DNA of 64,000 nt, taken from positions 1 through 64,000 of the forward strand of contig KV918906.1 in NCBI GenBank assembly GCA_002049455.2, read 5' to 3'. The DNA is from Porphyra umbilicalis. Taxonomy: Eukaryota; Rhodophyta; Bangiophyceae; Bangiales; Bangiaceae. The position numbers and the translations under genes were made by a program. The notes beneath the pieces are model-generated. The model worked only from the letters and a program-made list of their open reading frames with translations. It did no database searches and was not told where the DNA came from. Every line of letters begins with the position of its first letter. The stretch's first letter is position 1. This document shows positions 21,956-31,195 of this stretch, in pieces.

Positions 21956-23277
21956 ATGTGCACGAGCACGCGCGAACACAACAACCCTGGGGTGGACAAG
22001 GTCTTGCTGAAAAGAATGATGGCGATTCGGCACCTGGACGATTTCACCGAGCATGTCTCTTTTGAGCTGGTTTTGGGCAAGAAGGTTGAGTTTGGACGGC
22101 ATTTCGAGCTCGATACGTTTCGTGCCAGCAGGGGTTAATTGCGCGGCTTCCTCGCCTGAAAGGGGCTGGCGTTGACGCTGCTGCACCAAAGAGCTGGCGC
22201 GGTGGACAACGTGAATGTCGCACGCGAGCTTGAGGCAATGAGAGAAAAGCCTGGGGCGTGTCAGGCGAAGGACATCTTCCACATGGATGAGACTGGCCTG
22301 CATTACCGCTGGCTGCCGGCACATTCTTTCGCATCAAATGATGAGCGGCGCGAGGCGTGTTGTGCAAAGACCATGACGGTTAACGTCCGCGTCACAATCG
22401 TTCTTGGTTGCACCGATACCCTCAGGGAGAAGCTATCCGCTGCGATCAGTAGGTCTTCCATAGTGCCGATCTGCTTGAAGGTACCCCACGGGGCCTCGGC
22501 TTTTTCCTACATGTCCAAATCCTGCGCCTAGAAGGACGGCACGTCCTCCAAGAAATGGTTTGACGTGGTGTCCGTACCAGGGGTTGTGATGCACGACCAC
22601 TGCAGGCTGGTGCAGGTCATGGACATTGCGTCATCTCATGGCATCTAGTTCGGTCATTCATAAGAAGAACTGATCTTTCTGAGACTTCGTTGCGCGGCTC
22701 GCAACCAGCCGATGGATGCGGGCTTCATGGCTGCCGTCAAGCGCGGCTACCGGCAGCGGAACCCTAAACGGTTGTGAATGGCCTCGGCGCGTTGGTAAAG
22801 TGCTTCTCGGCTGCGCGACGCCGGCTGGACGAGGCGGCACATCCGCCGCATGCCGCGCCGGCAGCTACGTCCTCGTAGCGGATTTTGCGAGGTGGTTGTT
22901 TGTCACTGTATGGGTCAAGTATGACGCACATTAAGGAGGAGTGCGCTTTGATAACTCTGACATACATCATGCACTACTGGGCCGAGGCGAACGTGCTGGG
23001 CACAGTGCGTGCGCACGACCTTCTTCTCGATCACGGGGAGTGCCGGCAATCAATTTGGGTGGTGACCGATGATGCGGACGAGGTGCTCCCGATGCGGCGA
23101 GGCACAATGCTGGGGGACGACACGCTCGGTGGGTTGACCGCGAAGGTGCTGAGGTCGGAAGTGGGAGAGTGGCTTGATGTAGATATTCCGCATGCGGGGA
23201 TGATGAAAGCGGTCGATGGGTGCTCGGAGGAGGCGAGCACCACCGCACCCCCGCTGGTCAACACTGATGAGCACTGA
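21956..23277 (+). pseudogene. pogo-like DDE_1 transposase pseudogene
   Basis: One frame runs from 21956 to about 22780, broken by stop codons at 22136 (TAA), 22157 (TGA), 22529 (TAG), near 22648 (TAG), near 22660 (TAA) and near 22776 (TGA). The order of landmarks is that of pogo transposases: end of the CENP-B-type helix-turn-helix (DTFRASRG, LRGFLA, KGLALTLLH), AGAVDN, then DIFHMDETGLHYRWLP with the first Asp. VQVMDIASSH carries the second Asp and QPMDAGFMAAVKRGYR the third. All three acidic residues are therefore still readable. The C-terminal part continues in another frame (22885-23277: ALITLTYIMHYWAEANV and an acidic tail). The terminal repeats were not found. Confidence 0.85.
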
Positions 23278-24451
23278 GCGGGGACGAATTTGTTAGGGCA
23301 GGAATTGACTGAAAGGGGATCAAACTGTCAGTGCCTCCGCCTGACTCTGCTGCTCCGTCGTGCTCGATACGGAATAAAAGTGTGTCCCACGAGTACTCGT
23401 CCTGCCATGTCGACATCTATTGGGTTCATCAGTGTGCATACAGGGCACCGGGTGGAAAACAAGCAGCCGTGCTATGATGCTATCTGCGTGTTGGCTGGTT
23501 CCGTTGTCAAAGACAGTCCTGAACAGGACCTAGCGTGATGGTCCCGCACCCCCCCGGGTCCCCCTCCTTCCCTTGGCGCGTGCACACAACGACGTCAGAT
23601 GAAAATATACAAAAACTGGATTGCCATCTGTCCCCTTTGCACCACCATGTCGACTCAATCCGCCCTGGGATTGCTCTATTTTCCGCCGACACGACCGATT
23701 GACGCCAGTGGCCTGATAAGAGAATCCAAGATGAAGAAAAAGCGGGCGGTGGCTGAAAGGAGAGAAAGAAAAGTCATGACTGACGAAGACAGGAGGAGGC
23801 GGGAAAGTGGGGGGGGGCGAAAGCAACCTGGACCAATGCAAGGGATGACAAAGGCGTCTATCATGGACTTTCCGAACATTCAGCAAGAGGCGACGCGTTG
23901 GAGGGTGCTGTGCTGGAAACGAGGCGGCTCCTATGTGGCAGAGGGGACGTACAGCGACTGGGAGCCTCCGTGCTGGCAGCCATGGTACGCTGGGCACCCT
24001 GCCAACGCCAAGTATTGGAACCGACAGGCGGCATGACGCCGTCGAAGGCGCACGCAACATTTGATCGTCATTAATACAGGACACTCGATCAGGGGAAATG
24101 CGCCGCCTTGCAGGGAGCCACCTCATTTCGAACGGTCGATCGTGTCTATTTAAAGCAATCAGCCGGCCTCAGGCAGCGGAAATGTTTCGGACACTGGGTG
24201 ATTCATGGACGGTGACTGACTGTATACGGAGCCGAATCTGGCTAATCCTCGGCCGTGGAGGTGAACGTCGAACGAACAGTCGCCAGTTTCATGATCAGCA
24301 CGTGTCTTGGGGCAAATTCTGTGTAGCGCGGCGGTCAGAACAATGACACGTTCCCCCTGATTTTATCTCTGAAGCACTGGCACGGGCTGCAGTTGTCGCG
24401 TACTTCTCTGTCATCCACTCAAACAGCAGGGGGCTTCCTAATGGAGTGAGA
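23278..24451. other. unassigned intergenic DNA
   Basis: Overlapping unidentified frames on both strands (for example 23599-24036 plus and 24126-23530 minus). Neither has a recognisable motif. Confidence 0.35.
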
Positions 24452-24453
24452 TA

Positions 24454-25231
24454 CAGTGCGACCCCTCACTTGCCCCAGGGTAGACCAAAGAGGTGGCCCT
24501 CCTAAAAGTGTCCGGGGCCATATTGCCAAACGGATCTTGGCCCACGTAAATAGGTTGGAGGAGACAGGCTGGCGGTGTTCTGGGGACAGTCTGGCTGGAT
24601 CACGACAAAGCACTTGACGGTAAATATGCAATCGCCACGCAACGATGCATGCTGGACCCACCCAACCGCAGCCGTGGAGAGAGGCCGGCGCCATCTGCCG
24701 ACCGACACTGGACCGGGTCCCGACTCGGTTCAGTAACCCGTCATCCTCCTCGTGGGGGCCACGCGCTGGATCTTACGGGTGGCACCCGCTCCCTTCCTCA
24801 CCCCGAGTCACTGCGGCGGGTGCCATCGGACGGCACGCCGCTAACACCCGCCCGCCCCAGCCTCCCCCCCCCTTTCCCACCCCCTCCCCCTCTCCCCCCC
24901 CTAACAGAGGTTGGAGAGCGTCAGGGGTGCGGGGAGGGATGAGGAGCGTCCGTAGGCAGCATGGCGGTCGGTCAGCAGCTGGTGGCGTGTTCCGTCGCAG
25001 GTGGACGAGTGACGGCGAGTGACGGCGAGCGGCGACGACAAATCGTCCATCAAATATCGCCAAGTACAATTACTGCCGAGTAAGTGACATGGCAATTTTT
25101 CCCATGTGGTCTTCAAAGAGAGTAAATATATGCCGAATTCTCTCCTCCGTGGAGGGCCACTTGATGCGTACCCCCCCCTGACTTGTGCCGATCGGCACAA
25201 CTGCGGGGCGGCCAAGTGAGGGGTCGCACTG
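24454..25231. mobile_element. pogo-like MITE, CAGTGCGACCCCTCACTTG ends
   Basis: A 778-bp element with 19-bp perfect inverted ends CAGTGCGACCCCTCACTTG and TA at 24452-24453 and 25232-25233. The 5' CAGT end and TA duplication are typical of Tigger/pogo-mobilised elements. No transposase frame survives inside. It may depend on one of the pogo transposases whose relatives lie in this window, but no autonomous partner with these ends is seen. Confidence 0.85.
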
Positions 25232-25233
25232 TA

Positions 25234-25531
25234 TAGCGTTGCTGACTTGAATAAGACAAGTTCACCACGCGATCATGATATGACGATCAGATGGAAAAGC
25301 GCCATCGCTATTTCTCGCAGGTGATACATAATTGTACCCGCCATCGTAACCACCATCTTCTGAACCACCGCTGTGGACCACCGCTGTCACTACCACTCTG
25401 GTCACCGCTCAGCAGCAACCCCTTTACCTCTTCCTTTCACTCTCATGGCTCTCCCAAAGACCTGTCTCTACCGCCACAATATTCGCGCCAGCTACGCATC
25501 AGCGCTTTACCAATGGTTCTTGTGACTCTTC
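25234..25531. other. unassigned spacer
   Basis: Nothing recognised between the MITE and the frame that opens near 25532. Confidence 0.35.
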
Positions 25532-26240
25532 GTGCGGCACGTGCCCTTGCGGCCGCGGCCGCCGCGGCGGCCGTGCAAGAGCTTCTCTCAGATCCATCAC
25601 ACGGGCCGCTGCATGCTGCTAGCTTCGCGTCCGCTACCGCTTCCGCGGCACCGTACGTTCACTATGGTCCGGTTGTTCGCACGTCTGCCGAAAAGCCGTC
25701 CGCGTCGTCACCCTCGCGGCCGTGCCGATCAACTGATCAATTGGCTGACCGTTGAAATGCGTCTCGAAAAGAGTGTCCTGAGCAAGATTATGCCAAGCTT
25801 CCCGACCCCCCGGAGGCCGCGCAAGATAAAGATGACGCTGACTTCGGGCGACGAGATTCAGCTCACATGCATATGCTACAGCGGTGGGCACTCGTGGTCG
25901 TCGCTCCAAGTGGCCTTCCCCAAGACGATTTCGCGCTTGGTTGCCCGACGTACATGCCAGGCGCGAGAGCGCGCCCGGATTTTGAAGTGAACTCATGTCA
26001 GCGAGCCATTGGACTGTACGCGTACACAGCGGTCAGCGTATGAGCAGGTAGAAGCCGCTCTAAAGACATGGTCTGATGGCTTCGAATCCGAGGGTGTAGC
26101 AGAGCTACCAATATCGACGGCTGTGCTGGAAACAGGGGCAAGAGGGATTGCCACAGGTCTCGGCGTCAAGTCGTTCACGAAATCCCCAGGGTTTATCCAA
26201 CATCGCACGTGCAGTCACCGTATCAGTAATGCGAAGCTGT
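25532..26240 (+). pseudogene. pogo transposase pseudogene, N-terminal part
   Basis: One frame, with a single TGA at 25988-25990, encodes the DNA-binding half of a pogo-like transposase. About 25830-25990 reads MTLTSGDEIQL to FPKTISRLV, like a Psq/CENP-B N-terminal helix-turn-helix. About 26035-26240 reads VEAALKTWSDGFESEG, PISTAVLETGARGIATGLGV and SPGFIQHRTCSHRI, the second CENP-B-type helix-turn-helix. The frame is cut at 26240 by element 3. It resumes at 30564 with the catalytic domain, the CTGT at the break being the target duplication. The true start is uncertain; Ala-rich codons near 25540 may be artefactual. Confidence 0.75.
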
Positions 26241-26248
26241 CACGCCTA

Positions 26249-26546
26249 GTGTCTATTCTACCGCAGTCGGGCATCAAATGATGCCCGGTTGGGCATCAAA
26301 TGATGCACCCTCTCACAGGGCCAGACAACGACGATTCGACCCCCCCTGTTGAGGCATCTGAAGAACCCCCCGTTTGTATCCATAGCATATTGGCTGGGAT
26401 CTCCCCCAAGAATAACAAGGCATCGCTGAGTCTGTTTCTGCTGTCAAAAAGAGCGTCAGAGGTCGGGAAGTACGAAAACAAACGCTCCGAAAATGGGCAT
26501 CATTTGATGCGATTCGCATCAAATGATGCTGCGGTAGAATAGACAC
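26249..26546. mobile_element. MITE, GTGTCTATTCTACCGCAG ends, inside element 3 left TIR
   Basis: A 298-bp element with perfect inverted ends GTGTCTATTCTACCGCAG, flanked by TA at 26247-26248 and 26547-26548. Removing it plus one TA restores CACGCCTAGTTAAGG, the canonical left end of element 3. Four copies of the palindromic word GCATCA-WW-TGATGC lie near its ends (26271-26284, 26293-26306, 26497-26510, 26516-26529). They look like binding sites for a dimeric transposase or an extended stem. No coding capacity. Confidence 0.9.
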
Positions 26547-27066
26547 TAGTTAAGGTGGCTCTTTTGGATTTGAAAACGAGGATCGCATTACAGAAGTTGC
26601 CTGAAAGAGACTCGATTCTGGGGTGGCCGGCAGAGGCTGCGATGGCCACTGGTGCGGAAAGTGTCAATTGGGCAGAGCGTCTTGCTCGCCAGCTCGTCGG
26701 CCGGTTGCAAGATTGCCTTTGGCGCGGCCCATCGTCTCTCTACTGCCACCCCTGCCGAGCCCCCGCCCCCCCCCCCCCTACAAGCCCCAACACGGGTCCG
26801 CCGGAGCCTGACCAATCATCTGACCGAAGAGCACGTCTGTCCAGCCATGCTGCGCGATGGTAGAGACCGGACAGCGCCGCAACGGCCTTTGCGGTACGTA
26901 TCACAATTACTCTGGGTTCTTATGCTGATGGTCATCTGTCACCCATCGGCTGGGCACGCCATCGTGATCACGGCTCAGAGTTGGTTCGGATGGTGTGAGG
27001 AGAACCCACTCGACCGCTATTGGTTTGTGCTGTAAACGGCAGCAAAGCTAACCGTCTCCATTTCCG

Positions 27067-28890
27067 TTGCCATCCTACAGTGTGCCATCGTCTGCTGAGC
27101 TGCGAGAAGCTTTTCCTGTAAAAGTACTTGCCTTTTTTTGCCCCCCATGTCAGCGACCCTATCTTAGCCACACAGACAAGGCGGTGGCGTGGCGCGCTGC
27201 CGCACAAGCGACAAATGATGGCAAGAACCAGGCGACGGTAGTCGGGGCGGTGGCCGCCCTGCCATTTCGACGGGCCAAGGGCGTCAGCTTCACAGACGAT
27301 TTCGGCGTTGCTCGCCGGGTCTGTGGCCCGTGTGCCTCCACGGAGTACCGCCGGCGCCGGCGGGCTGGCCGTTTCAGCGGTGCGGCGGCGGCGGCTGCGG
27401 GCGCGGCGGCGTGGCCTGCCACGCCAGCCTTTGGGTTTCTCGGTGCTGGCACGCCACCCCCCCGGCCCTCCAGCCTCCTCTCGATGGTACGCGACACGAC
27501 ATGTGACCCGGGAACGTCGTCCGGCACAGCGCTGACACCGCCAGGCCTCGGATTGAGCCTCGGCTCGCCGGCGGACGTGTCAAGTGCCGCTGTGGCTGCC
27601 CCTGCCCCTCCCCCGTCCTCCGACGGCGCCACACCTGATGGCACGGCGGCTACCACGGCCGGACGGCCAGACACTGGGCGGATGCCTGCTCTGGGGGGGC
27701 CGCGGACCGCCTGGCGGGCAGAAGAGCCGTGCGCCACCTCCGTCGGCCCCCCCTCGTGCCACCACCCATGGCAGGCAACGCCGACGGGTGACCGCTACCT
27801 GTCGGACAGCACGCGTGCGGCGCAGCAGCTCAAATTGGGCTCGGTGCCGCACAGCGGTGCGCCCTGTGACGCAGACCCAGCCGCCCAGACAGGCGACGAA
27901 GCGAAGTTGGGCGGCTGGGTCGTGCAAACACCGGCGCCCGCCATTCTCCTCACCTCCACTGTGCCACCGCCTGCGCCCAGATTGAGCCCTGCCACGGCTA
28001 CTGGCGGGCTGGCTCTGGGCGCTGTGCCCCCCCCCCTGCCCAGCGGCGCGCCGACGGCGCCGCGGGTGCCCACTACAGTGGGTGGCGCCGGGCGGGCGGG
28101 GCCCTCAGAGGCTCGGACTCTGGAGGGTGTGGCGTCGGTTGAAGGGTCGGGCCCCCCTCCCGTCGTGCCACGCCTCAGTGTTCCTGACCTCGTCAGTCAG
28201 TTCATTGAGTGCCTGGGTGCGGCGCGGACGCCCACAGATATCGCAGCTCTGGACTTGAAACGGGTTTCATCTGCCATCTTGGCAAGAACCTGTCCATCTG
28301 CGGTGTCCGTGCGACACGCCAACGGGCGTGTCAGCGTTTACACTCGGCAGCCCGCGACTTTGCTGAAAACACAAGTGCGGAGGAGCCAGAGAAACAAACG
28401 CTTGGCGGTGGGTGTACGCTGCAATCCGGATGCCACACGCCCACGGGGCAGTCGAAGACTCCCGCCGCGCCCGACTGCCGCGGAGCAGGTCGGGTTGCTG
28501 GCATCCATTGGACTGAGCGATGCCAAGTTCAATCGGATACGGGTGTTTTTCGGCGGGGCTCTGAGCCCGATGGCTAGTCTACTCGCTCTGCGGGAGGCTC
28601 GAGCATCCCTAATGACACTTCCCGCGATGGAGGTCTCCTTATTGGACACTGGCGCCCATCTGGCCCACCTCTCGCGGGCAGTGGAAGGGCGGCTCGCCGA
28701 CCTGTCGTCTGCGGGGCTGTTCATTGAACGCCCCGCATATAATCCGCAGGGCGTGGCCATCCCTCAGACTGTGATTATGAGATTCCCAGCAATGGGAGAC
28801 CCTCGTATCGCGATTTCTGCCCTCCAGCCGACATGCGAGATATTCATATCTCCATTGGCTTGGACAGGGGAGGTGACCCATTTTCTGTGA
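27067..28890 (+). CDS. element 3 ORF1: CxxC protein, N-terminal part of a transposase
   Basis: A 607-codon frame, open from 27052, with no ATG in its first 130 or so codons. TCCTACAG at 27073-27080 looks like a splice acceptor, so the true start may lie in an upstream exon. Residues about 20-105 hold two Cys pairs, FFCPPCQRPYL and VCGPCASTEYRRRRR, separated by a Trp/Ala segment, and look zinc-binding. Residues about 110-370 are a Pro/Ala/Gly-rich linker. Residues about 375-590 are more globular (VPDLVSQFIECLGAARTPTD, then LLASIGLSDAKFNRIRVFF). The same Cys-pair arrangement occurs in element 2. ORF2 follows in the -1 frame with 58 bp of overlap, so the two probably make one protein through a frameshift or an unrecognised intron, unless a mutation has split it. 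I do not know the family name. Confidence 0.7.
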   Translation: MPSYSVPSSAELREAFPVKVLAFFCPPCQRPYLSHTDKAVAWRAAAQATNDGKNQATVVGAVAALPFRRAKGVSFTDDFGVARRVCGPCASTEYRRRRRAGRFSGAAAAAAGAAAWPATPAFGFLGAGTPPPRPSSLLSMVRDTTCDPGTSSGTALTPPGLGLSLGSPADVSSAAVAAPAPPPSSDGATPDGTAATTAGRPDTGRMPALGGPRTAWRAEEPCATSVGPPSCHHPWQATPTGDRYLSDSTRAAQQLKLGSVPHSGAPCDADPAAQTGDEAKLGGWVVQTPAPAILLTSTVPPPAPRLSPATATGGLALGAVPPPLPSGAPTAPRVPTTVGGAGRAGPSEARTLEGVASVEGSGPPPVVPRLSVPDLVSQFIECLGAARTPTDIAALDLKRVSSAILARTCPSAVSVRHANGRVSVYTRQPATLLKTQVRRSQRNKRLAVGVRCNPDATRPRGSRRLPPRPTAAEQVGLLASIGLSDAKFNRIRVFFGGALSPMASLLALREARASLMTLPAMEVSLLDTGAHLAHLSRAVEGRLADLSSAGLFIERPAYNPQGVAIPQTVIMRFPAMGDPRIAISALQPTCEIFISPLAWTGEVTHFL

Positions 28891-30206
28891 AGTTTGTGAT
28901 GGGTTTTCTAAACCAAGAACACCCGAACAGACTTGGAAATACCCTTCTCGTGGCAGTATGCCCAGAGTCCAAGGACAAGTACCCTGAGGTGGCTGCCATA
29001 CTGGCTCCACATGTCGCACAGTTACTACGACTGAGCTACACTGGGGTAGTTGTGGGTGGCCATAGATGGGCGGTACGCGTGTTTGTCAGCAGCGACTTCC
29101 CGGCTATAACCAACACGGTTGGTCATCAGGGGCACAGCGCGTCTATGCCTTGCCCCTGCTGCCTTGGCATGAAATGCCCCACAGAGGCCCACTCTCTGCT
29201 GGATGAGGCATTTGGGACCCTGCAGGACTTGGACTGCATTCATCCCCCCCGGACGGCGGCGCACTTGCGGGAAATGCAAGAGGCGTATGGGGGCTTGGGA
29301 CGGACCCCGGCCGAACTTGGGTTGGCTACACACATGTCGGTGGAGCGGTCACCGGTCATTGTTGTGCCACCTTCCCAAATCGTGCCCCTCCCACTTCATA
29401 TCACGATTGGTATCACAGCCCGGCTCCTACGGTTGGCAATCGAAGCTGTAACCCGAGAGCGCGGGCCCGTGGACGGTCGGCAGTTTGCGCACCGGCTGGC
29501 GGCTGTTTTAAGCGTCAACATTGGCGTCGAGCCTGTGCCCTACCACGGGGGCAACTTCATCGGTCGACACTGCCACACAATCGCTTCTGGGTGCGGTGAG
29601 ATTGTGGACGCGCTGCGACCTCTCGTGTCTGCTCCCCTGCTCAACGCCTATGAGCGCGCTTGGGAGCTCTGGCGGGGGGTACTGTCAACCCTCCACCGAG
29701 CGGCGCTTATTCCCCCCGCCGAGCAGGCGCGGTTTAAGGCTGGTGCACGGGCGTTCGTCAGACTCCTCCAGGGTTCATTCCCTTGGATGAGCATTTCGCC
29801 CAAGCTCCATATGCTGTTTTCCCACACTTGGGAATTCATGGGGCTGTGGGGCAGCACGGGACTGTACGGGGAGCAAGCCATCGAATCATGGCATGGTTTC
29901 TATAACCAAAACGCTCCCCGTTTTACCGCTGAGACGGCTCTACTGTCCTGCCGAAAGCTGGTGCAGACGATGGCGCTGAGCGGCGTAGCGTCGGAGGCCC
30001 TGCGGCGGGCGAAGGCCCCAATTCGCAAGCGCAAGGCGGCGCCCCGCGGCGCGCTGCGGCCTGGGGACCGACGATTGCGGCAGAACAAGGCATGGCGGCG
30101 CGAGTGCCTCGCGACGCTGCAGAAGAGGATAGATGACAGGGCCAAGTGGGCCAAAGACCAGTTTGAGGAGGGCAATGGCGTGATAGAAGCGTACGCTAAG
30201 AAATAG
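28833..30206 (+). CDS. element 3 ORF2: DDE-like transposase catalytic region
   Basis: A 457-codon frame. Its frame is open from 28743, upstream of the ATG at 28833, so translation may enter from ORF1. Candidate RNase-H-like landmarks are ISIGLDRGGD (Asp11), VSSDFPAI (Asp88) and YGEQAIES (Glu347/Glu351). Between them GHQGHSASMPCPCCLGMKC (residues about 97-115) is Cys/His-rich and probably binds zinc. Residues about 180-200 (LPLHITIGITARLL) and SISPKLHMLF with TWEFMGLWG, just before the Glu, are motifs I associate with large invertebrate and protist transposon proteins, but I cannot name the superfamily. The C-terminal 70 residues are basic, with nuclear-localisation-like KRKAAPR. No internal stop is present, so this copy may be recent. 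Confidence 0.75.
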   Translation: MRDIHISIGLDRGGDPFSVKFVMGFLNQEHPNRLGNTLLVAVCPESKDKYPEVAAILAPHVAQLLRLSYTGVVVGGHRWAVRVFVSSDFPAITNTVGHQGHSASMPCPCCLGMKCPTEAHSLLDEAFGTLQDLDCIHPPRTAAHLREMQEAYGGLGRTPAELGLATHMSVERSPVIVVPPSQIVPLPLHITIGITARLLRLAIEAVTRERGPVDGRQFAHRLAAVLSVNIGVEPVPYHGGNFIGRHCHTIASGCGEIVDALRPLVSAPLLNAYERAWELWRGVLSTLHRAALIPPAEQARFKAGARAFVRLLQGSFPWMSISPKLHMLFSHTWEFMGLWGSTGLYGEQAIESWHGFYNQNAPRFTAETALLSCRKLVQTMALSGVASEALRRAKAPIRKRKAAPRGALRPGDRRLRQNKAWRRECLATLQKRIDDRAKWAKDQFEEGNGVIEAYAKK

Positions 30207-30563
30207 ATTTTTTTTGCTACGGGTGACCTTTCTCAGAGGTGGACCGCTGGGTGTCATCTTGGGGCCGGGGCTTCCACCAGGTGGGCTTGTTGGATGTCCC
30301 ATGTTCTGCGAGCCCAAGGCGGATCAACAGCCAGGTTCCCCATTGTGAATGGAATGAAGCTGGTGTCACATGCTCATTGGTCAACGGGCTCTGCACTCTG
30401 AAAAGTGGTCAACGTGGAAGCCGTAAGTGTATGATGTTTGAGCTCTACCGACAGCTTTTGCGATGTCCAATAGAAAGCTATAATTGTTGAACCGAGCCAA
30501 TGAGGTGACAGCCTGGGCCCTGAAATCCAAAAGAGCCGCTCGAGGCGGTCTTAACTAGGCGTG

Positions 30564-31195
30564 CTGTGGGGCCAGGCCAGCTCGGCAGCCAATAATAGCG
30601 GCGTATGGCGAGACTACGGTGGTATCTCGCAGCATCCGACCCAGAAAACATTTACGACATGGATGAGACCGGTTTCCAGTTTCAGTGTCTTCGCAGTCGG
30701 ACCTTCCTTTCTGCAGAACGGCGACGGCACGTGCGTGGATCTAAGGCAATGAAAGCGCGACACGGGGTAACTCTCGTCTTCGCGTGCAACGTGAAATATC
30801 TCACACAAGACCCCCATCGCCATCATCGGGTGTGCGGCTGTCCCTCAGCGCTTCAAGCCGCCTCGAGGAGCAGTGCAAGGCCATGCGTTTCGCAACAGTC
30901 GGCATGAATGGTCGACATTGTCTACAAAACGTGGTTCAAGACGTTTGTCGTGCCGAACGTGCGATCCAGAACTCACTCTTCCGTCAGTTGTGTGGTCAAA
31001 CATCGTGGCGCACACACACCACTCGAGTGCGCTAGCGTCACAAGCTGCCCGCTACCGCTTAAAGTGACGTCGGTGCACCAACCACTGGACGCTGCCAATA
31101 TCTCGAGTCTCCAACGTGGACAAATCAGACGGCTGATTCAAAATGTCTTGGGTCCGTTGGCTGAGATGCGGCGTCGACAAGAGCCGACAGCTTGA
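30564..31195 (+). pseudogene. pogo transposase pseudogene, catalytic part
   Basis: This continues the gene interrupted at 26240. With element 3 and one CTGT removed, AKL joins WGQASSAANNSGVWRD, matching the KLHGEAASAD region that links the helix-turn-helix to the catalytic core in pogo proteins. A frameshift follows near 30640, and the next frame reads DPENIYDMDETGFQFQCL with the first catalytic Asp. Later parts, in other frames, are WFKTFVVPNV, VVWSNIVAHTHHSS (where the second Asp is expected but is lost) and VTSVHQPLDAANISSL with the third Asp. It therefore cannot encode an active enzyme. The end near 31195 is a TGA. Confidence 0.8.

Larger units (their letters stand above)
26241..30563 (+). 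mobile_element. CACGCCTAGTTAAG family, element 3 (two-ORF, near-complete)
   Basis: A 4323-bp insertion (about 4.0 kb without its nested MITE). The left end CACGCCTAG lies at 26241-26249 and continues after the MITE at 26549 as GTTAAGGTGGCTCTTTTGG. The right end is CTTAACTAGGCGTG at 30550-30563, with the subterminal CCAAAAGAGCC inverted at 30527-30537. The target duplication is CTGT (26237-26240, 30564-30567), and the target is a pogo transposase gene. It carries ORF1 (27067-28890) and ORF2 (28833-30206), the only long transposase-like frames in this family here. Its ends match element 4 in sequence better than elements 1 and 2. The superfamily is unassigned: a 4-bp duplication excludes Tc1/mariner (TA) and hAT (8 bp). 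Confidence 0.9.

Noticed and set aside
25291..25755. Separate 154-codon plus frame before the pogo pseudogene
   Set aside because: It overlaps the better-supported helix-turn-helix frame and has no motif.
26241..30563. Naming the 4-bp-TSD family as Academ, Sola or Ginger
   Set aside because: The duplication length alone is not diagnostic, and I could not match ORF2 motifs to any of these with certainty.
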